Below are positions 1 to 10,213 of a DNA stretch of 64,000 nucleotides, in pieces (position 1 is the stretch's first letter; every line of letters starts with the position of its first letter). A model generated the notes under the pieces. It saw only the letters and a list, made by a program, of their open reading frames with translations. It was not told where the DNA came from and did not search any database. A program made the position numbers and the translations under genes. The DNA lies in the NCBI GenBank assembly GCA_013388755.1, contig JACAEQ010000027.1:1-64000 (forward strand), in the 5' to 3' direction. The DNA is from Chloroflexota bacterium (lineage in GTDB: Bacteria > Chloroflexota > Chloroflexia > Chloroflexales > Roseiflexaceae).

Positions 1-1017
1 CTGGAGCAGGCCCGCGTGCGGCTGCGCGAAGTGCAGAACGGACCGATCCCGGCGGCGGTGGACCGGGCGCAGGCCGATGTGGATCAGGCGCAGGCGTTAC
101 TGGAGCAGCGGCGCGCCGAGCTCTCAGCCGCCAAAGAAGAAGCGCGGCGGCTGATGGAGGAGCGCGCGAACGACCTGCGCGCGGCGCAGGCGACCTATGC
201 GTGGGCCAGTGAAGAGCGCCGCAGGAACGACGGTGACGACGCGCAGGGGCGAGCCGCGGCAGAGGCGCTGGCGCGGGCCGAACTGGCGATGTCCAGCGCC
301 GAATCGGTTCTCGAGCGCGCGAAAGTCGAATACGAAGCGCGACGCCAGGACGAAATCGCCGGTCTGGCGTCGGCCGAGGCACAGCTTGCTGCGGCGCAGG
401 CGAACCTGAACCTGCAGTTGCAGGGAGCGCGACCGGACGAACTGGCGAGCGCGCGGGCGGCAGTGGCGGCAGCCGAGGCTGATCTGGCGCGGCTGAGCAG
501 CGGCGAGCGCGCGGGAGAGCTCGAAGCAGCGAATGCGGTCGTAGCGCAGGTGCAGGCGGAGCTGGAGGGTCTGGTCGCCGGGCCGGACGCAGCGGCGCTG
601 GCGCTGGCGCTGGCGACGGTTGAAGAGAGCAAGGTGCGTCTGCAGCAGGCCGAGCTACGCCTGGCGCAGGCGACCCTGACCGCGCCGCTGGCGGGGACCG
701 TCGCGATGGTGGAGATCAAGCCGGGCGAGACCCCGAACGGGCGCAACGCGCTGCTGGTGCTGGCCGACACGACAGCCTGGCGCATCGAGGCGCAAAAACT
801 CACCGATTTCGACATGGTGCGCATCCATGAGGGAGACGCGGTGACAATCAGCGCATATGCCATCCCCGAGCTCCAGCTCTCAGGGCGAGTAGAGCGCATC
901 CAGCCGCCGGGCCGCAACGAGCAGGGCCAGGCGCGCTACACCGCCGTGATCGTCCCCGACGAATGGGACGAGCGGCTCAGATGGGGTATGAGCGTACAGG
1001 TGACCCTTGTACCGTGA
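1..1017 (+). CDS. HlyD/RND-type periplasmic adaptor (membrane fusion) protein, 5' end outside window
   Basis: The reading frame is open from base 1, so the N-terminus, with the expected membrane anchor, lies upstream of the window. What is visible is a long alanine/glutamate/arginine-rich coiled-coil hairpin (about residues 1-220 of the visible part). It is followed by the second half of a lipoyl/barrel-sandwich region (TAPLAGTVAMVEIKPGE) and a C-terminal beta-barrel ending at TGA 1015-1017. This order is typical of adaptor proteins that bridge an inner-membrane transporter to the cell envelope. Lying just upstream of polysaccharide genes, it may belong to an exporter, but its partner transporter is not in view. 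The next gene has a possible GTG start overlapping this stop (GTGA), suggesting translational coupling. Confidence 0.8.
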   Translation: MEQARVRLREVQNGPIPAAVDRAQADVDQAQALLEQRRAELSAAKEEARRLMEERANDLRAAQATYAWASEERRRNDGDDAQGRAAAEALARAELAMSSAESVLERAKVEYEARRQDEIAGLASAEAQLAAAQANLNLQLQGARPDELASARAAVAAAEADLARLSSGERAGELEAANAVVAQVQAELEGLVAGPDAAALALALATVEESKVRLQQAELRLAQATLTAPLAGTVAMVEIKPGETPNGRNALLVLADTTAWRIEAQKLTDFDMVRIHEGDAVTISAYAIPELQLSGRVERIQPPGRNEQGQARYTAVIVPDEWDERLRWGMSVQVTLVP

Positions 1018-1034
1018 GAAAGCGATCAGTATCC

Positions 1035-2327
1035 ATGATTCATTATCGCGAACAGTTGCTGAAGAAGGTCGCCGAGCCCGACGCGCGCCTTGCCATCATC
1101 GGTATGGGCTACGTCGGGCTGCCGCTGGCCGTGGTCTTCGCCGAGGCGGGGTTTCAGGTCGTCGGCATTGATATTGACCGGCGCAAGGTTGAGGCACTCA
1201 ACGCTGGCCAATCGTACATCGAGGACATTCCGAGCGAACGGCTGCGCCCGCTGGTGGCCGAAGGGCTGCTGACAGCAACCACCAGCTTCGCCGTGTTGCG
1301 CGCGTGCGACGCGGTGAGCATCTGCGTGCCCACCCCCCTGAACAAGACCGGCGACCCCGACATCTCCTACATCGCCGATGCCGCCGAGTCGATCGCCACC
1401 CACCTGCGCCCCGGCATGCTCATCGTACTCGAAAGCACCACCTACCCGGGCACCACCACCGAGGTGCTGCTGCCGCGGCTCAGCGCCGGTGGTGAGGGTC
1501 TCCGCGTCGGCGAGGAATTCTTCCTCTGCTTCTCGCCTGAGCGCGTGGACCCGGGGCGCAAGGACTGGACCACGGCCAACACGCCCAAGGTGATGGGCGG
1601 CGTAACCCCGGCCTGCATGGAAGTCGGGCAGGCGCTCTACGGCGCCGCCATCGAGCGCATCGTCCTGGTGAGTTCCACCGAGGCAGCCGAGATGGTCAAG
1701 CTGCTGGAAAACACCTTCCGCGCGGTCAACATCGGGCTGGTCAACGAAGTCCTGCTGATGTGCGACAAACTGGGGCTGGACGCCTGGGAGGTGATCGAGG
1801 CCGCGGCGACCAAGCCTTTCGGCTTTATGAAGTTCACCCCTGGGCCGGGGCTGGGCGGGCACTGCATCCCGATCGATCCGCTGTACCTGTCGTGGAAGCT
1901 GAAGGCGCTGAAGTACAATGCGCGCTTCATCGAACTGGCGAGCGAGGTCAACACCGGCATGCCGCACTACTGGGTGGGCAAGGTACAGGACGCGCTGAAC
2001 GATGCCGGGAAGGCGATGAAAGGCAGCCGGGTGCTGGTGCTGGGGGTGGCCTACAAGAAGGACGTGAGCGACCTGCGCGAATCGCCGGCGCTCGACATCA
2101 TCCACCTGCTGGCCGCAAAGGGTGCCCAGGTGAGCTACCACGATCCGTATGTGCCGAGCTTCAGCTACGACGGCGTATCACTGCAGGCGGTGAAGGACCT
2201 GGAGACCGCGCTGCAGTACGCCGACTGCGTGGTGGTGGCCACCGACCACTCAGTCTACGACTGGGCCATGGTACGGGAAGGGGCGCGGCTGGTCGTAGAT
2301 ACGCGGCGGGCAGTCGGGCCGATGTAG
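1035..2327 (+). CDS. Nucleotide-sugar 6-dehydrogenase (UDP-HexNAc dehydrogenase, WbpA/TviB type)
   Basis: Predicted 430-residue NAD-dependent enzyme that oxidises C6 of a UDP-HexNAc to the uronic acid for surface polysaccharide. The N-terminal Rossmann motif is IGMGYVGLPLA. The middle domain carries the catalytic-cysteine motif GLGGHCIPIDPLYLSWK, which resembles the WbpA/TviB branch more than WecC. A C-terminal UDP-binding domain follows (VLGVAYKKDVSDLRESPAL). I chose ATG 1035 because it lies a normal distance before the Rossmann fold. GTG 1014, overlapping the previous stop, would add seven residues and is a real alternative. The adjacent epimerase and the later WecB homologue fit a UDP-HexNAcA pathway. 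The exact substrate cannot be read from sequence. Confidence 0.9.
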   Translation: MIHYREQLLKKVAEPDARLAIIGMGYVGLPLAVVFAEAGFQVVGIDIDRRKVEALNAGQSYIEDIPSERLRPLVAEGLLTATTSFAVLRACDAVSICVPTPLNKTGDPDISYIADAAESIATHLRPGMLIVLESTTYPGTTTEVLLPRLSAGGEGLRVGEEFFLCFSPERVDPGRKDWTTANTPKVMGGVTPACMEVGQALYGAAIERIVLVSSTEAAEMVKLLENTFRAVNIGLVNEVLLMCDKLGLDAWEVIEAAATKPFGFMKFTPGPGLGGHCIPIDPLYLSWKLKALKYNARFIELASEVNTGMPHYWVGKVQDALNDAGKAMKGSRVLVLGVAYKKDVSDLRESPALDIIHLLAAKGAQVSYHDPYVPSFSYDGVSLQAVKDLETALQYADCVVVATDHSVYDWAMVREGARLVVDTRRAVGPM

Positions 2328-2391
2328 CGGCAACGCTGGCGCCATGCACGGAACAACAACCACCTGAGTGGCAAGGGCAAGGAGACAGGTC

Positions 2392-3447
<1,056 letters not shown>

Positions 3448-3467
3448 GGAGTATAATTGTTCCGCCG

Positions 3468-4841
3468 ATGCTCGATAACCGCGGGCGCATTCGCATCGAT
3501 AGGGTGAATCAGGATGGTATGCAGGCCAGAAAATACTATCGGAAGTTGGTAACCGACTCACCCTTTCACAAGGTGCTGGCAGTTACCATGGTGATGAACA
3601 TCCTGCTTGCCATCCTTAGCCTTTTGTCGGGCACGATTGCTGCACGTCTATTGGGACCGACTGGACGGGGAGAGCTCGCAGCAATTCAGACATTTCCGAT
3701 GATGCTTGCTCTCCTGGCATCCCTCGGCGTTCCGGATGCACTTGTATATTACTCCGCACGGGAGCCTGTCAGGGCAAAAAGCTGGTTGGCCTCTGCTATA
3801 TGCCTCGCAATTATTGGCTCCATTCCATTTGCACTTCTGGGTTATTTCTTTCTACCTTATGTTTTAAAAGCTCAATCCGCTAGTGTTATTAGTGCCGCTC
3901 AAGTGTACCTCTGGTGGTTGCCGATAAGTGCAGTCTTTGGGTTTTTGATACATCCGCTTCGTGGTAGAAATGATCTTCTCGTCTGGAATCTACTGCGTCC
4001 CATTCCCAATATTGTATGGATTGCAACCTTATTAGCTCACGGTTTTTCCGGGACGCCAGATCCCATAAGTCTATCTCGCGACTTTCTACTGTGGTACACA
4101 ATAGCAGGGCTCGCAACAGCCATATGTATTGCCATCCGTCTTCCGGGTTCGTTCCATCCGTCATTGGAACAGGTAAGTCCGTTGCTCCGCTTTGGTTTGC
4201 CGAACATGATGGGAACGCTCCCGTCTCTCATCAACTTACGTCTAGACCAGCTGGTCTTGGCGAGCCTACTTAGCCCGAAAGTGCTCGGTTTATACGTCGC
4301 GAGTGTAGCCTGGAGCGGAGCCGTCATTCCACTTGTTAATGCAGTAGCAGCAGTACTCTTGCCTAGAGCAGCGGGAGCGGGGGCCGAAAAGAGGAGTGAA
4401 CTTATTGCGCAGAGCACACGGATCGGCTTCATTCTGTCGATCATGCTCTCCCTTCTTTCAGCGGCGCTTACGCCGTTGGTTGTGCCCCTATTGTTCGGCG
4501 AAGCTTTCTCACCGGCGATTCTTGCCGCAGTCATTCTTTGTCTGGCAGGTGGTTTTTCCGCCTTTAACCAGGTATTGACAGCAGCCATCCAGAGTACAGC
4601 TAAACCTCATTACATCGTCATCGCCGAGAGCTCTGGACTCATTGTGACCGTTATTCTGCTCTGGATTCTATTGCCTGTTCTGCAGCTCACCGGTGCTGCA
4701 CTGACATCGCTGATTAGTTACTTTGTCGTGGCTGTTATCCAAATGATATTAATCGGAAAGGAAACTCGTGTCGCCATGTTGCAATTACTTCTACCTTCAA
4801 TCGCGGAAATATCTCGATTGATTGCACGTGCAAAGTTATAA
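3468..4841 (+). CDS. Polysaccharide/lipid-linked oligosaccharide flippase (Wzx-like, MATE/MOP fold)
   Basis: Predicted 457-residue integral membrane protein with about 12 hydrophobic segments. A short cytoplasmic N-terminus leads into MVMNILLAILSLLSGTIAAR and LLGPTGRGELAAIQTFP, the hallmark of the polysaccharide-transporter (PST/MOP) family that flips undecaprenol-linked repeat units. The start could be ATG 3468 or ATG 3519 (MQARKYY); an AGGAG at 3447-3451 is rather far from both. The DNA is visibly richer in A and T (for example 3770-3960) than the flanking genes, which suggests separate acquisition, a common feature of Wzx and Wzy genes. It lies between the sugar-nucleotide genes and a Wzy-type polymerase, which supports a Wzx/Wzy-dependent pathway. 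Confidence 0.87.
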   Translation: MLDNRGRIRIDRVNQDGMQARKYYRKLVTDSPFHKVLAVTMVMNILLAILSLLSGTIAARLLGPTGRGELAAIQTFPMMLALLASLGVPDALVYYSAREPVRAKSWLASAICLAIIGSIPFALLGYFFLPYVLKAQSASVISAAQVYLWWLPISAVFGFLIHPLRGRNDLLVWNLLRPIPNIVWIATLLAHGFSGTPDPISLSRDFLLWYTIAGLATAICIAIRLPGSFHPSLEQVSPLLRFGLPNMMGTLPSLINLRLDQLVLASLLSPKVLGLYVASVAWSGAVIPLVNAVAAVLLPRAAGAGAEKRSELIAQSTRIGFILSIMLSLLSAALTPLVVPLLFGEAFSPAILAAVILCLAGGFSAFNQVLTAAIQSTAKPHYIVIAESSGLIVTVILLWILLPVLQLTGAALTSLISYFVVAVIQMILIGKETRVAMLQLLLPSIAEISRLIARAKL

Positions 4842-5063
4842 AGTATCTTCCAGCACCGAATACCACGGCAGATGTGCGAGGTTGCGCCGCACGCTGGCCG
4901 ACAGGCCATGCTGTTGCAGCATCGCCTCGACATCGGCGTTAGAGCGATCGCTTCGTGGGCGGTTGTCGCGCAAGCTGTCGAGCGTGGCGAGACGGTCCTT
5001 GCCCCGTTGCATGTCGCTGAACACCTGCTCCCCGACGGTCAATCTGAAAGATTGAACTGCCAT
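4836..5063 (-). CDS. Small hypothetical protein (75 aa), convergent with the flippase gene
   Basis: A 75-residue ORF on the minus strand with an AGGA ribosome-binding site 7 bases before ATG 5063. It ends 6 bases inside the 3' end of the flippase gene. The product is charged and helical-looking, starting MAVQSFRLTVGEQVF and ending LPWYSVLEDTL, with no signal peptide or membrane segment. I do not recognise the family. Size and location are compatible with an antitoxin-like or orphan regulatory protein, or with a remnant of a larger gene. Support comes only from the ribosome-binding site and non-repetitive composition. Confidence 0.4.
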   Translation of the reverse strand: MAVQSFRLTVGEQVFSDMQRGKDRLATLDSLRDNRPRSDRSNADVEAMLQQHGLSASVRRNLAHLPWYSVLEDTL

Positions 5064-5331
5064 CAATCTATCCTATCCTGAGAAACGAACCGCTACACGG
5101 TTGCGAATCTCGGGAGATGACAGCACGCCCGGCACACTTTGCACGTGGGGTATTCTCGTGTACTGATGTTAAACACAAAATCGACGTTATGGGGCTTTCT
5201 GCCACGGATTGATCGAGGTAGATAAACGAGTGAGAAGAGCTGCGCGTATCCATCAAGGTCTCGGACACAGGCAGGTCCTTCCAGGCAGGCGCAAACACCT
5301 GGTACCTTTCCAGGCGTTGCTAGGTGGCGCG

Positions 5332-6747
5332 ATGCTGACCCTGCTGCTGTCTGCTCCCGAACCGGATAGATTACGTGTCGAGCAGTCAAGAGTCTTCGCC
5401 GGACTGATCCTGGTAGCGGTCCTTGCCCTTACGGTAATGGGGGCCCACTGGCTGCCGCGTGGCGCGAAAGAGGTGTTGCCTGTCTGGGTGCATCCACCCG
5501 TGCTCATGGGCGCGTTCTTCCTCGGTCTCTACGGCATATCCGGCTATGCAACATTTTTCTTCCCCGATCTGGCGTCGAACATTGAAGTCATGGTCGGTCT
5601 CCATTACGGCTACACGGCCTGGGGTTTGGCCCTGGTGCTCGTCGGTTTTGTTGCGCTATGGGCCGGCTATCTTGTAGGCCTGAGGGTGATACGCCCCTTG
5701 CCATTTCTACGAGTACCGCAGATAGGTGAGATGCCACAACGAATCCTATGGCTGGTCTATGTGTTGACCGTAGCACTTCGGCTTTTTGAGATTGCCGTTG
5801 TGGGAGCCGGTTTCTTTCGTGAAGCCTCTCGATTGGGCGAGTTTCAGGGTTTCAGCCAGTGGCTTGGCTATGTGCAATCTGTTGCCCTGCTGGTACTTGC
5901 GATCGTGGCAATCAGAGTTTCGAGGCAGAACCTGCCACTCCTGATCGTTGTTGTTATCACCGAGTTTGCCTTCGTCTTCATATCCGGGTTTGGTGGCCAG
6001 AGCATACCTCTGATGATCATCATTCTCACCGCGCTTCGCTGTTCCGGCATCTCATTACGACCGCTGGTACCGCTCGCGCTCATCATCGGGATGATCGTCG
6101 TGATTGCCTATCCCGTGACTCATGGCTTGCGCGAGCAGGAGTTTGACCCCCGTTCCGTTGGTAGCGTTGTAAACGCTGTGGATGAATCAGTGCGCTCGAC
6201 ATGGGGCGAGGGCGCGGGGACAGCGCTGGAGATTGTCTGGGCCAAACTGACCGGCAGGCAGGCGGAGGCGATCTATGCGCCCGGTGTGATTATGAGGAAA
6301 ACGCCGTCGGAAATACCGTATCAGGGTTTCGGGCGCTTTTTCATGATACCTGCGTATGTCGTACCACGCGTTATCTGGGAAGACAAACCCATCCTATCGA
6401 ACTATGTATGGTTCAGCATTAACTACTACAATCACCCCCCAACCTCGATCAGTTCAACACCGATGACCATCTTTGGCGACACCTATATGTACGCCGGCTG
6501 GGTCGGCACGATCTTTGGACTCGGTATGCTCGGGTTGTTCTTCGCGCTCGTCTTTCGGAACACAGCAGGAACAGGCTTACTGCCCGTCTATCTGGTGTTA
6601 ACAAGAAAATTTCTGTACTTTGAAGGCAATTATCCGACGCTGATCGTTGAGATATTCCAGCAGTTGCTCATTCTGTTGATTGTCCTGTGGTTCATGGCAT
6701 ATATCTCGCGCGTGAGATCGTCGCGATTGAGATCTAAACCTCGATAA
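5332..6747 (+). CDS. O-antigen/exopolysaccharide repeat-unit polymerase (Wzy-like)
   Basis: 471-residue multi-pass membrane protein. About ten or more hydrophobic helices are visible, among them VFAGLILVAVLALTVMGAHW, LALVLVGFVALWAGYLVGL and LLIVVVITEFAFVFISGFGG. A large soluble loop lies around residues 270-390, followed by late helices. This topology, length and position next to a flippase fit a Wzy-type polymerase that joins lipid-linked repeat units at the outer face of the membrane. The family has little sequence conservation, so the call is by topology and context. The frame is open upstream to 5209, but AGGTGG at 5322-5327 favours ATG 5332. The 265 bases between the small minus-strand ORF and this start hold no clear gene. 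Confidence 0.75.
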   Translation: MLTLLLSAPEPDRLRVEQSRVFAGLILVAVLALTVMGAHWLPRGAKEVLPVWVHPPVLMGAFFLGLYGISGYATFFFPDLASNIEVMVGLHYGYTAWGLALVLVGFVALWAGYLVGLRVIRPLPFLRVPQIGEMPQRILWLVYVLTVALRLFEIAVVGAGFFREASRLGEFQGFSQWLGYVQSVALLVLAIVAIRVSRQNLPLLIVVVITEFAFVFISGFGGQSIPLMIIILTALRCSGISLRPLVPLALIIGMIVVIAYPVTHGLREQEFDPRSVGSVVNAVDESVRSTWGEGAGTALEIVWAKLTGRQAEAIYAPGVIMRKTPSEIPYQGFGRFFMIPAYVVPRVIWEDKPILSNYVWFSINYYNHPPTSISSTPMTIFGDTYMYAGWVGTIFGLGMLGLFFALVFRNTAGTGLLPVYLVLTRKFLYFEGNYPTLIVEIFQQLLILLIVLWFMAYISRVRSSRLRSKPR

Positions 6748-6825
6748 CAAGAGATGGCCGCGTGATCAACGCTCGCGTTGTCATCGCTGGCTGTGGTTGC
6801 CGCGCTCACGCTCAGGTCAATCGCT

Positions 6826-8049
6826 ATGTCAGAGACTCGCTCTGTTGCGCTCCTCGTGCCCGCGCTCGCCGAAGGTGGCGGCGTTCCGGCCGTCGCCACG
6901 TTCCTCTACCAGGTATTGTCGCGGTCGGGTCGCTACCGGCCCGAGATAATCTCCCTTGCGACGTCGCTCCGTGACCAGAGTAGCGTCCGGCTACTCGCGC
7001 CATCGAGCTGGACTCGAGGGGTTAGATGCAGTGCTGGTATCTGGCAAGGTATACCCTATAGCCACATCGGCGCATTCCTTAGCGAGTTCGAGTTTCAACG
7101 CTACCGCCCAAGACAACTGCTAACCTCCAGGCTTCGTCAGTTCGATCTGATCCAGGTTGTCGCCGGGACGCCGGGCTGGGCGTTAGTGGCTCAGCAGGCG
7201 GAAAGGCCGGTGTGCATCTTTGCCGCAACTATGGCGCGGCCTGAGCGTGGCTCAAAAATGGCCCGGACCCTCGGCTGGAAGGGCCTCTGGCTGCGCGCCA
7301 TGACGAGCGTTATCACCAGGTTTGAGCGACGAGCGCTTGCACAGGCCGACTGCGTGTTCGCCGAAAGTGAATACACGTGGCTACTGTTAAGCGCCTACAC
7401 TGCCCCGCACAAACTGGTTATAGGCATTCCCGGAATAGCAACGGATGCGTTTCGCCCGGGTGATTACGATGCCGATGGCCCTATCCTTGCCGTTGGTCGC
7501 TGGGCGGATCCACGGAAGAATGTTCGCCTCCTGTTTCAAGCCTATTGCTCTTTGCGCCAGGCGGTGCCGTGCGCTCCTAGATTGATCCTCGCCGGGGCCA
7601 CGCGTCCCACAGCCAGCGATTGGTCTTACGCTGTGTCGCTCGGCATCGCACCATGGATCGACATCCGAGAAAATGTTTCAAGAGCGGAGCTTATCGCTCT
7701 TTATCAGAGCGCCTCGTTCTTCGTATTACCCTCCAACGAAGAGGGGCTCGGGGTTGTCATCCTCGAAGCAATGGCAAGCGGCCTCCCCGTCATCAGCACG
7801 CGCTGTGGCGGGCCAGAAACCGCGGTGAGCCATGGCGAGACCGGCTACCTTACGCCGGTTGGTGACGCCGCAGCGCTGGCCAGCCATATGGCTGAACTGG
7901 TCCAGACGCCCGCCGTTCGGTATCGCATGGGCCGTAAGGGACGCCAGATTGCCGAAGCCCGCTTCTCCCTGGAGGCAACCGGCAGGGTCTATCTCGACAA
8001 ATATGATGAACTGTTGAATACGACCCCTCGTGAAATACGGGCGGTATGA
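6826..8049 (+). CDS. Glycosyltransferase, GT4-type (GT-B fold)
   Basis: 407-residue GT-B enzyme. The N-terminal domain begins VALLVPALAEGGGVPAVATF. The C-terminal donor-binding domain contains ILAVGRWADPRKNVRLLFQA and the GT4-type segment SNEEGLGVVILEAMASGLPV with its E-x7-E motif. It is expected to transfer a sugar from a nucleotide donor to the lipid-linked repeat unit at the cytoplasmic membrane. ATG 6826 was chosen as the first Met before the Rossmann-like start; GTG/ATG codons upstream (6762, 6778) give unconvincing extensions. The stop at 8047-8049 abuts the ATG of a truncated glycosyltransferase stub, so the two were once one operon. Confidence 0.87.
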   Translation: MSETRSVALLVPALAEGGGVPAVATFLYQVLSRSGRYRPEIISLATSLRDQSSVRLLAPSSWTRGVRCSAGIWQGIPYSHIGAFLSEFEFQRYRPRQLLTSRLRQFDLIQVVAGTPGWALVAQQAERPVCIFAATMARPERGSKMARTLGWKGLWLRAMTSVITRFERRALAQADCVFAESEYTWLLLSAYTAPHKLVIGIPGIATDAFRPGDYDADGPILAVGRWADPRKNVRLLFQAYCSLRQAVPCAPRLILAGATRPTASDWSYAVSLGIAPWIDIRENVSRAELIALYQSASFFVLPSNEEGLGVVILEAMASGLPVISTRCGGPETAVSHGETGYLTPVGDAAALASHMAELVQTPAVRYRMGRKGRQIAEARFSLEATGRVYLDKYDELLNTTPREIRAV

Positions 8050-8235
8050 ATGCGCATACTACTTGTTGGCATTGGCGAGGCGTTTCATATTGGCGCCTTC
8101 TTCCGACGATCACTCGAGGAAGCAGGGTATCAGTACAGCTTTATTGACGAACACCGGTTCCTTAAAGGGTTTTACAGATCGCGCACGAATTGCAAAGCCG
8201 GATACCGGCGTGCAACGGAAGGTCGGCACACCTAA
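8050..8235 (+). pseudogene. Truncated glycosyltransferase stub (N-terminal remnant)
   Basis: Starts immediately after the stop of the previous gene and encodes 61 residues. The first 40 or so look like a genuine N-terminal Rossmann segment (MRILLVGIGEAFHIGAFFRR, then SLEEAGYQYSFIDEHRFLKG), as seen at the start of CgeB/GT1-like glycosyltransferases. The rest (SRTNCKAGYRRATEGRHT) looks out of frame and the ORF stops. No continuation is found before the asnB-like gene at 8303. I read it as the 5' end of a glycosyltransferase gene whose body was deleted during locus rearrangement. A short expressed peptide is not excluded. Confidence 0.6.
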
Positions 8236-8302
8236 TTGTTGGGCGGGATTTTTCGGATACTGATGTTCAGCTCTTCAAAAAGCATAGATCAGGTCATAGA
8301 GT

Positions 8303-10189
8303 ATGTGTGGTATCGCAGGCTTACTCTCCTCAAAGGGCTGGGTAGAAGAACATCATGCTCGTGTTCAGGCAATGACCGATGCCCAGCGCCACCGCGGCCC
8401 CGACGACGAGGATGTGGTGATGCTTCGCGGGGCCAACCCAGCCGTTGGCTTCGGCCATCGTCGCCTTGCCATCATCGATCTTTCTCCGGCCGGTCACCAG
8501 CCAATGGCTGATCCCGACCGTGGCACCTGGATCACCTTCAATGGTGAGATCTATAACTATCGCGAGCTGCGCCGGGAGCTTGAGCAGCTTGGCCAGTGCT
8601 TCAGAAGCCTGACTGATACTGAGGTCATCCTGAAAGCGTACGCTGCCTGGGGCGTTGCTGCCGTGGATCGGCTGCGCGGCATCTTTGCCTTCGCCATCTG
8701 GGACGAGCACGAGACCCGGCTCTTGCTGGCCCGTGACCAGCTCGGTGTCAAGCCGCTCTACGTCTGGCAGCGCGACGACCTGCTCCTTTTTGCCTCCGAA
8801 GTACGCGCCCTGCTCGCTTCACAGCTTGTGCCCCGCCGCCTGGATGCTGCCGGTCTGCAGTCGTACCTGGCGTATGGAGCGGTTCAGGAGCCATACACGC
8901 TCGTCGATGGCGTCAGGTCGTTGCCACCCGGTCACACGCTCGTCTGGCAATCGAACACGACAACAACTCGGCGCTACTGGCGCTTGCCCGGGCCGGACGC
9001 TATCTTGCCGCTGGCGCCGCACGACGTCTACGAGTGCGTCGCCCACCAGTTGCGCGAAGCCGTCGGCTTCCAGCTCGTGGCCGATGTCCCCCTGGGTGCA
9101 TTTCTCAGCGGAGGGATTGATAGCACCGCCATCGCCGCTCTGATGCGCCAGGCCGGCAGCGACTCCGTCAAAACCTTCAGCGTCGTCTTCGACGAAAAGG
9201 AGTTTGATGAGCGTGAGTACGCGAGGATCGCGGCCCGGCACATCGCGACCGATCATCACGAGCTTCACCTGCGCGGCGAGGATGTGCGCCGGTCATTGCC
9301 GGCCGTGCTCAGCGCCTTTGATCAGCCCAGTGTGGATGGGGTAAACACCTATTTCGTCTCAAAGGTTACCCGTGAGGCGGGACTCACGGTGGCGCTCTCC
9401 GGACTTGGAGGCGACGAGCTCTTCGGCGGTTACGAGGGCTATCGCAAGCCCCTGCTGCTTGAGCGCTGGGGCCGCCCCAGGCAATGGCTGCCTGCGGGGG
9501 TGCGTCACGGTGCGGCATCGCTCCTTGAGCGCGTCCCGCGCAGCCCGGTAACTGATCGCGCTGGTGCCTTTCTTCGCACTGAGCGGCACCCGTACTTCGC
9601 TTCCCGACAGATCTTTACCGATCGGCAGATTGCCACATTCGTTGACCCCACCATCCTGGCCCGCTCAGCCGGGTGGGAGAATCTCAGCTTCGGTGAGCTG
9701 GAGCAGGCGGCGGCGAGGTACGACCCGATTAACCGCGCCTCTGCCCTTGAGCTGCAGACCTACATGCTCAGTATGCTCCTACGCGATGCCGACCAGATGA
9801 GCATGGCCCACGCGCTGGAGCTGCGTGTTCCGTTCCTCGATCACATACTGGTCGAGCAGGTTTTCGCGCTTCCCGGCGCAGCCAAGGTCGCCCCGGCCCA
9901 GCCGAAGCCGTTGCTGACCCGCTCATTGAACGGTGCGCTACCTGCAGCATGTGTTTACCGCCCGAAGCGCGGCTTCACGCTCCCGTTCGCCGTCTGGCTC
10001 CGCGAAAGCCTGCACCAGGAGATGCGTGCCACCCTGTGCAGTGGGACCGGACGTCTGAGCGATATGTTCCGTCAGGATGGATTGACCGATCTGTGGCGGA
10101 GTTTCGAGCGCGGTCAGATCGGATGGAGTCGTGTGTGGGGGGTCTACGTGCTGCACGACTGGCTAAGCCGGCAGAGCATCGCAGGGTAG
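8303..10189 (+). CDS. asnB: Glutamine-hydrolysing asparagine synthetase-type amidotransferase
   Basis: 628-residue class II glutamine amidotransferase. Start MCGIAGLLSS places the nucleophilic cysteine at position 2 after Met removal. The glutaminase domain covers about residues 1-210, with RHRGPDDED and GHRRLAIIDLS. The synthetase domain carries the PP-loop LSGGIDSTAIAALM at about 268 and ALSGLGGDELFGGYEGY. Such enzymes inside polysaccharide loci often amidate uronic acids or peptide moieties; whether this copy makes free asparagine or amidates the polymer is not visible. A uronate substrate would fit the dehydrogenase at 1035. There is no strong ribosome-binding site; the start is fixed by the Cys2 requirement. 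Confidence 0.92.
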   Translation: MCGIAGLLSSKGWVEEHHARVQAMTDAQRHRGPDDEDVVMLRGANPAVGFGHRRLAIIDLSPAGHQPMADPDRGTWITFNGEIYNYRELRRELEQLGQCFRSLTDTEVILKAYAAWGVAAVDRLRGIFAFAIWDEHETRLLLARDQLGVKPLYVWQRDDLLLFASEVRALLASQLVPRRLDAAGLQSYLAYGAVQEPYTLVDGVRSLPPGHTLVWQSNTTTTRRYWRLPGPDAILPLAPHDVYECVAHQLREAVGFQLVADVPLGAFLSGGIDSTAIAALMRQAGSDSVKTFSVVFDEKEFDEREYARIAARHIATDHHELHLRGEDVRRSLPAVLSAFDQPSVDGVNTYFVSKVTREAGLTVALSGLGGDELFGGYEGYRKPLLLERWGRPRQWLPAGVRHGAASLLERVPRSPVTDRAGAFLRTERHPYFASRQIFTDRQIATFVDPTILARSAGWENLSFGELEQAAARYDPINRASALELQTYMLSMLLRDADQMSMAHALELRVPFLDHILVEQVFALPGAAKVAPAQPKPLLTRSLNGALPAACVYRPKRGFTLPFAVWLRESLHQEMRATLCSGTGRLSDMFRQDGLTDLWRSFERGQIGWSRVWGVYVLHDWLSRQSIAG

Positions 10190-10213
10190 CGAGAAGTCGC
10201 GAAAGGTAGCCTG

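Noticed and set aside
1026-2141. 371-codon minus-strand open frame opposite the nucleotide-sugar dehydrogenase
   Set aside because: The + strand gene has all family motifs; the antisense product has none.
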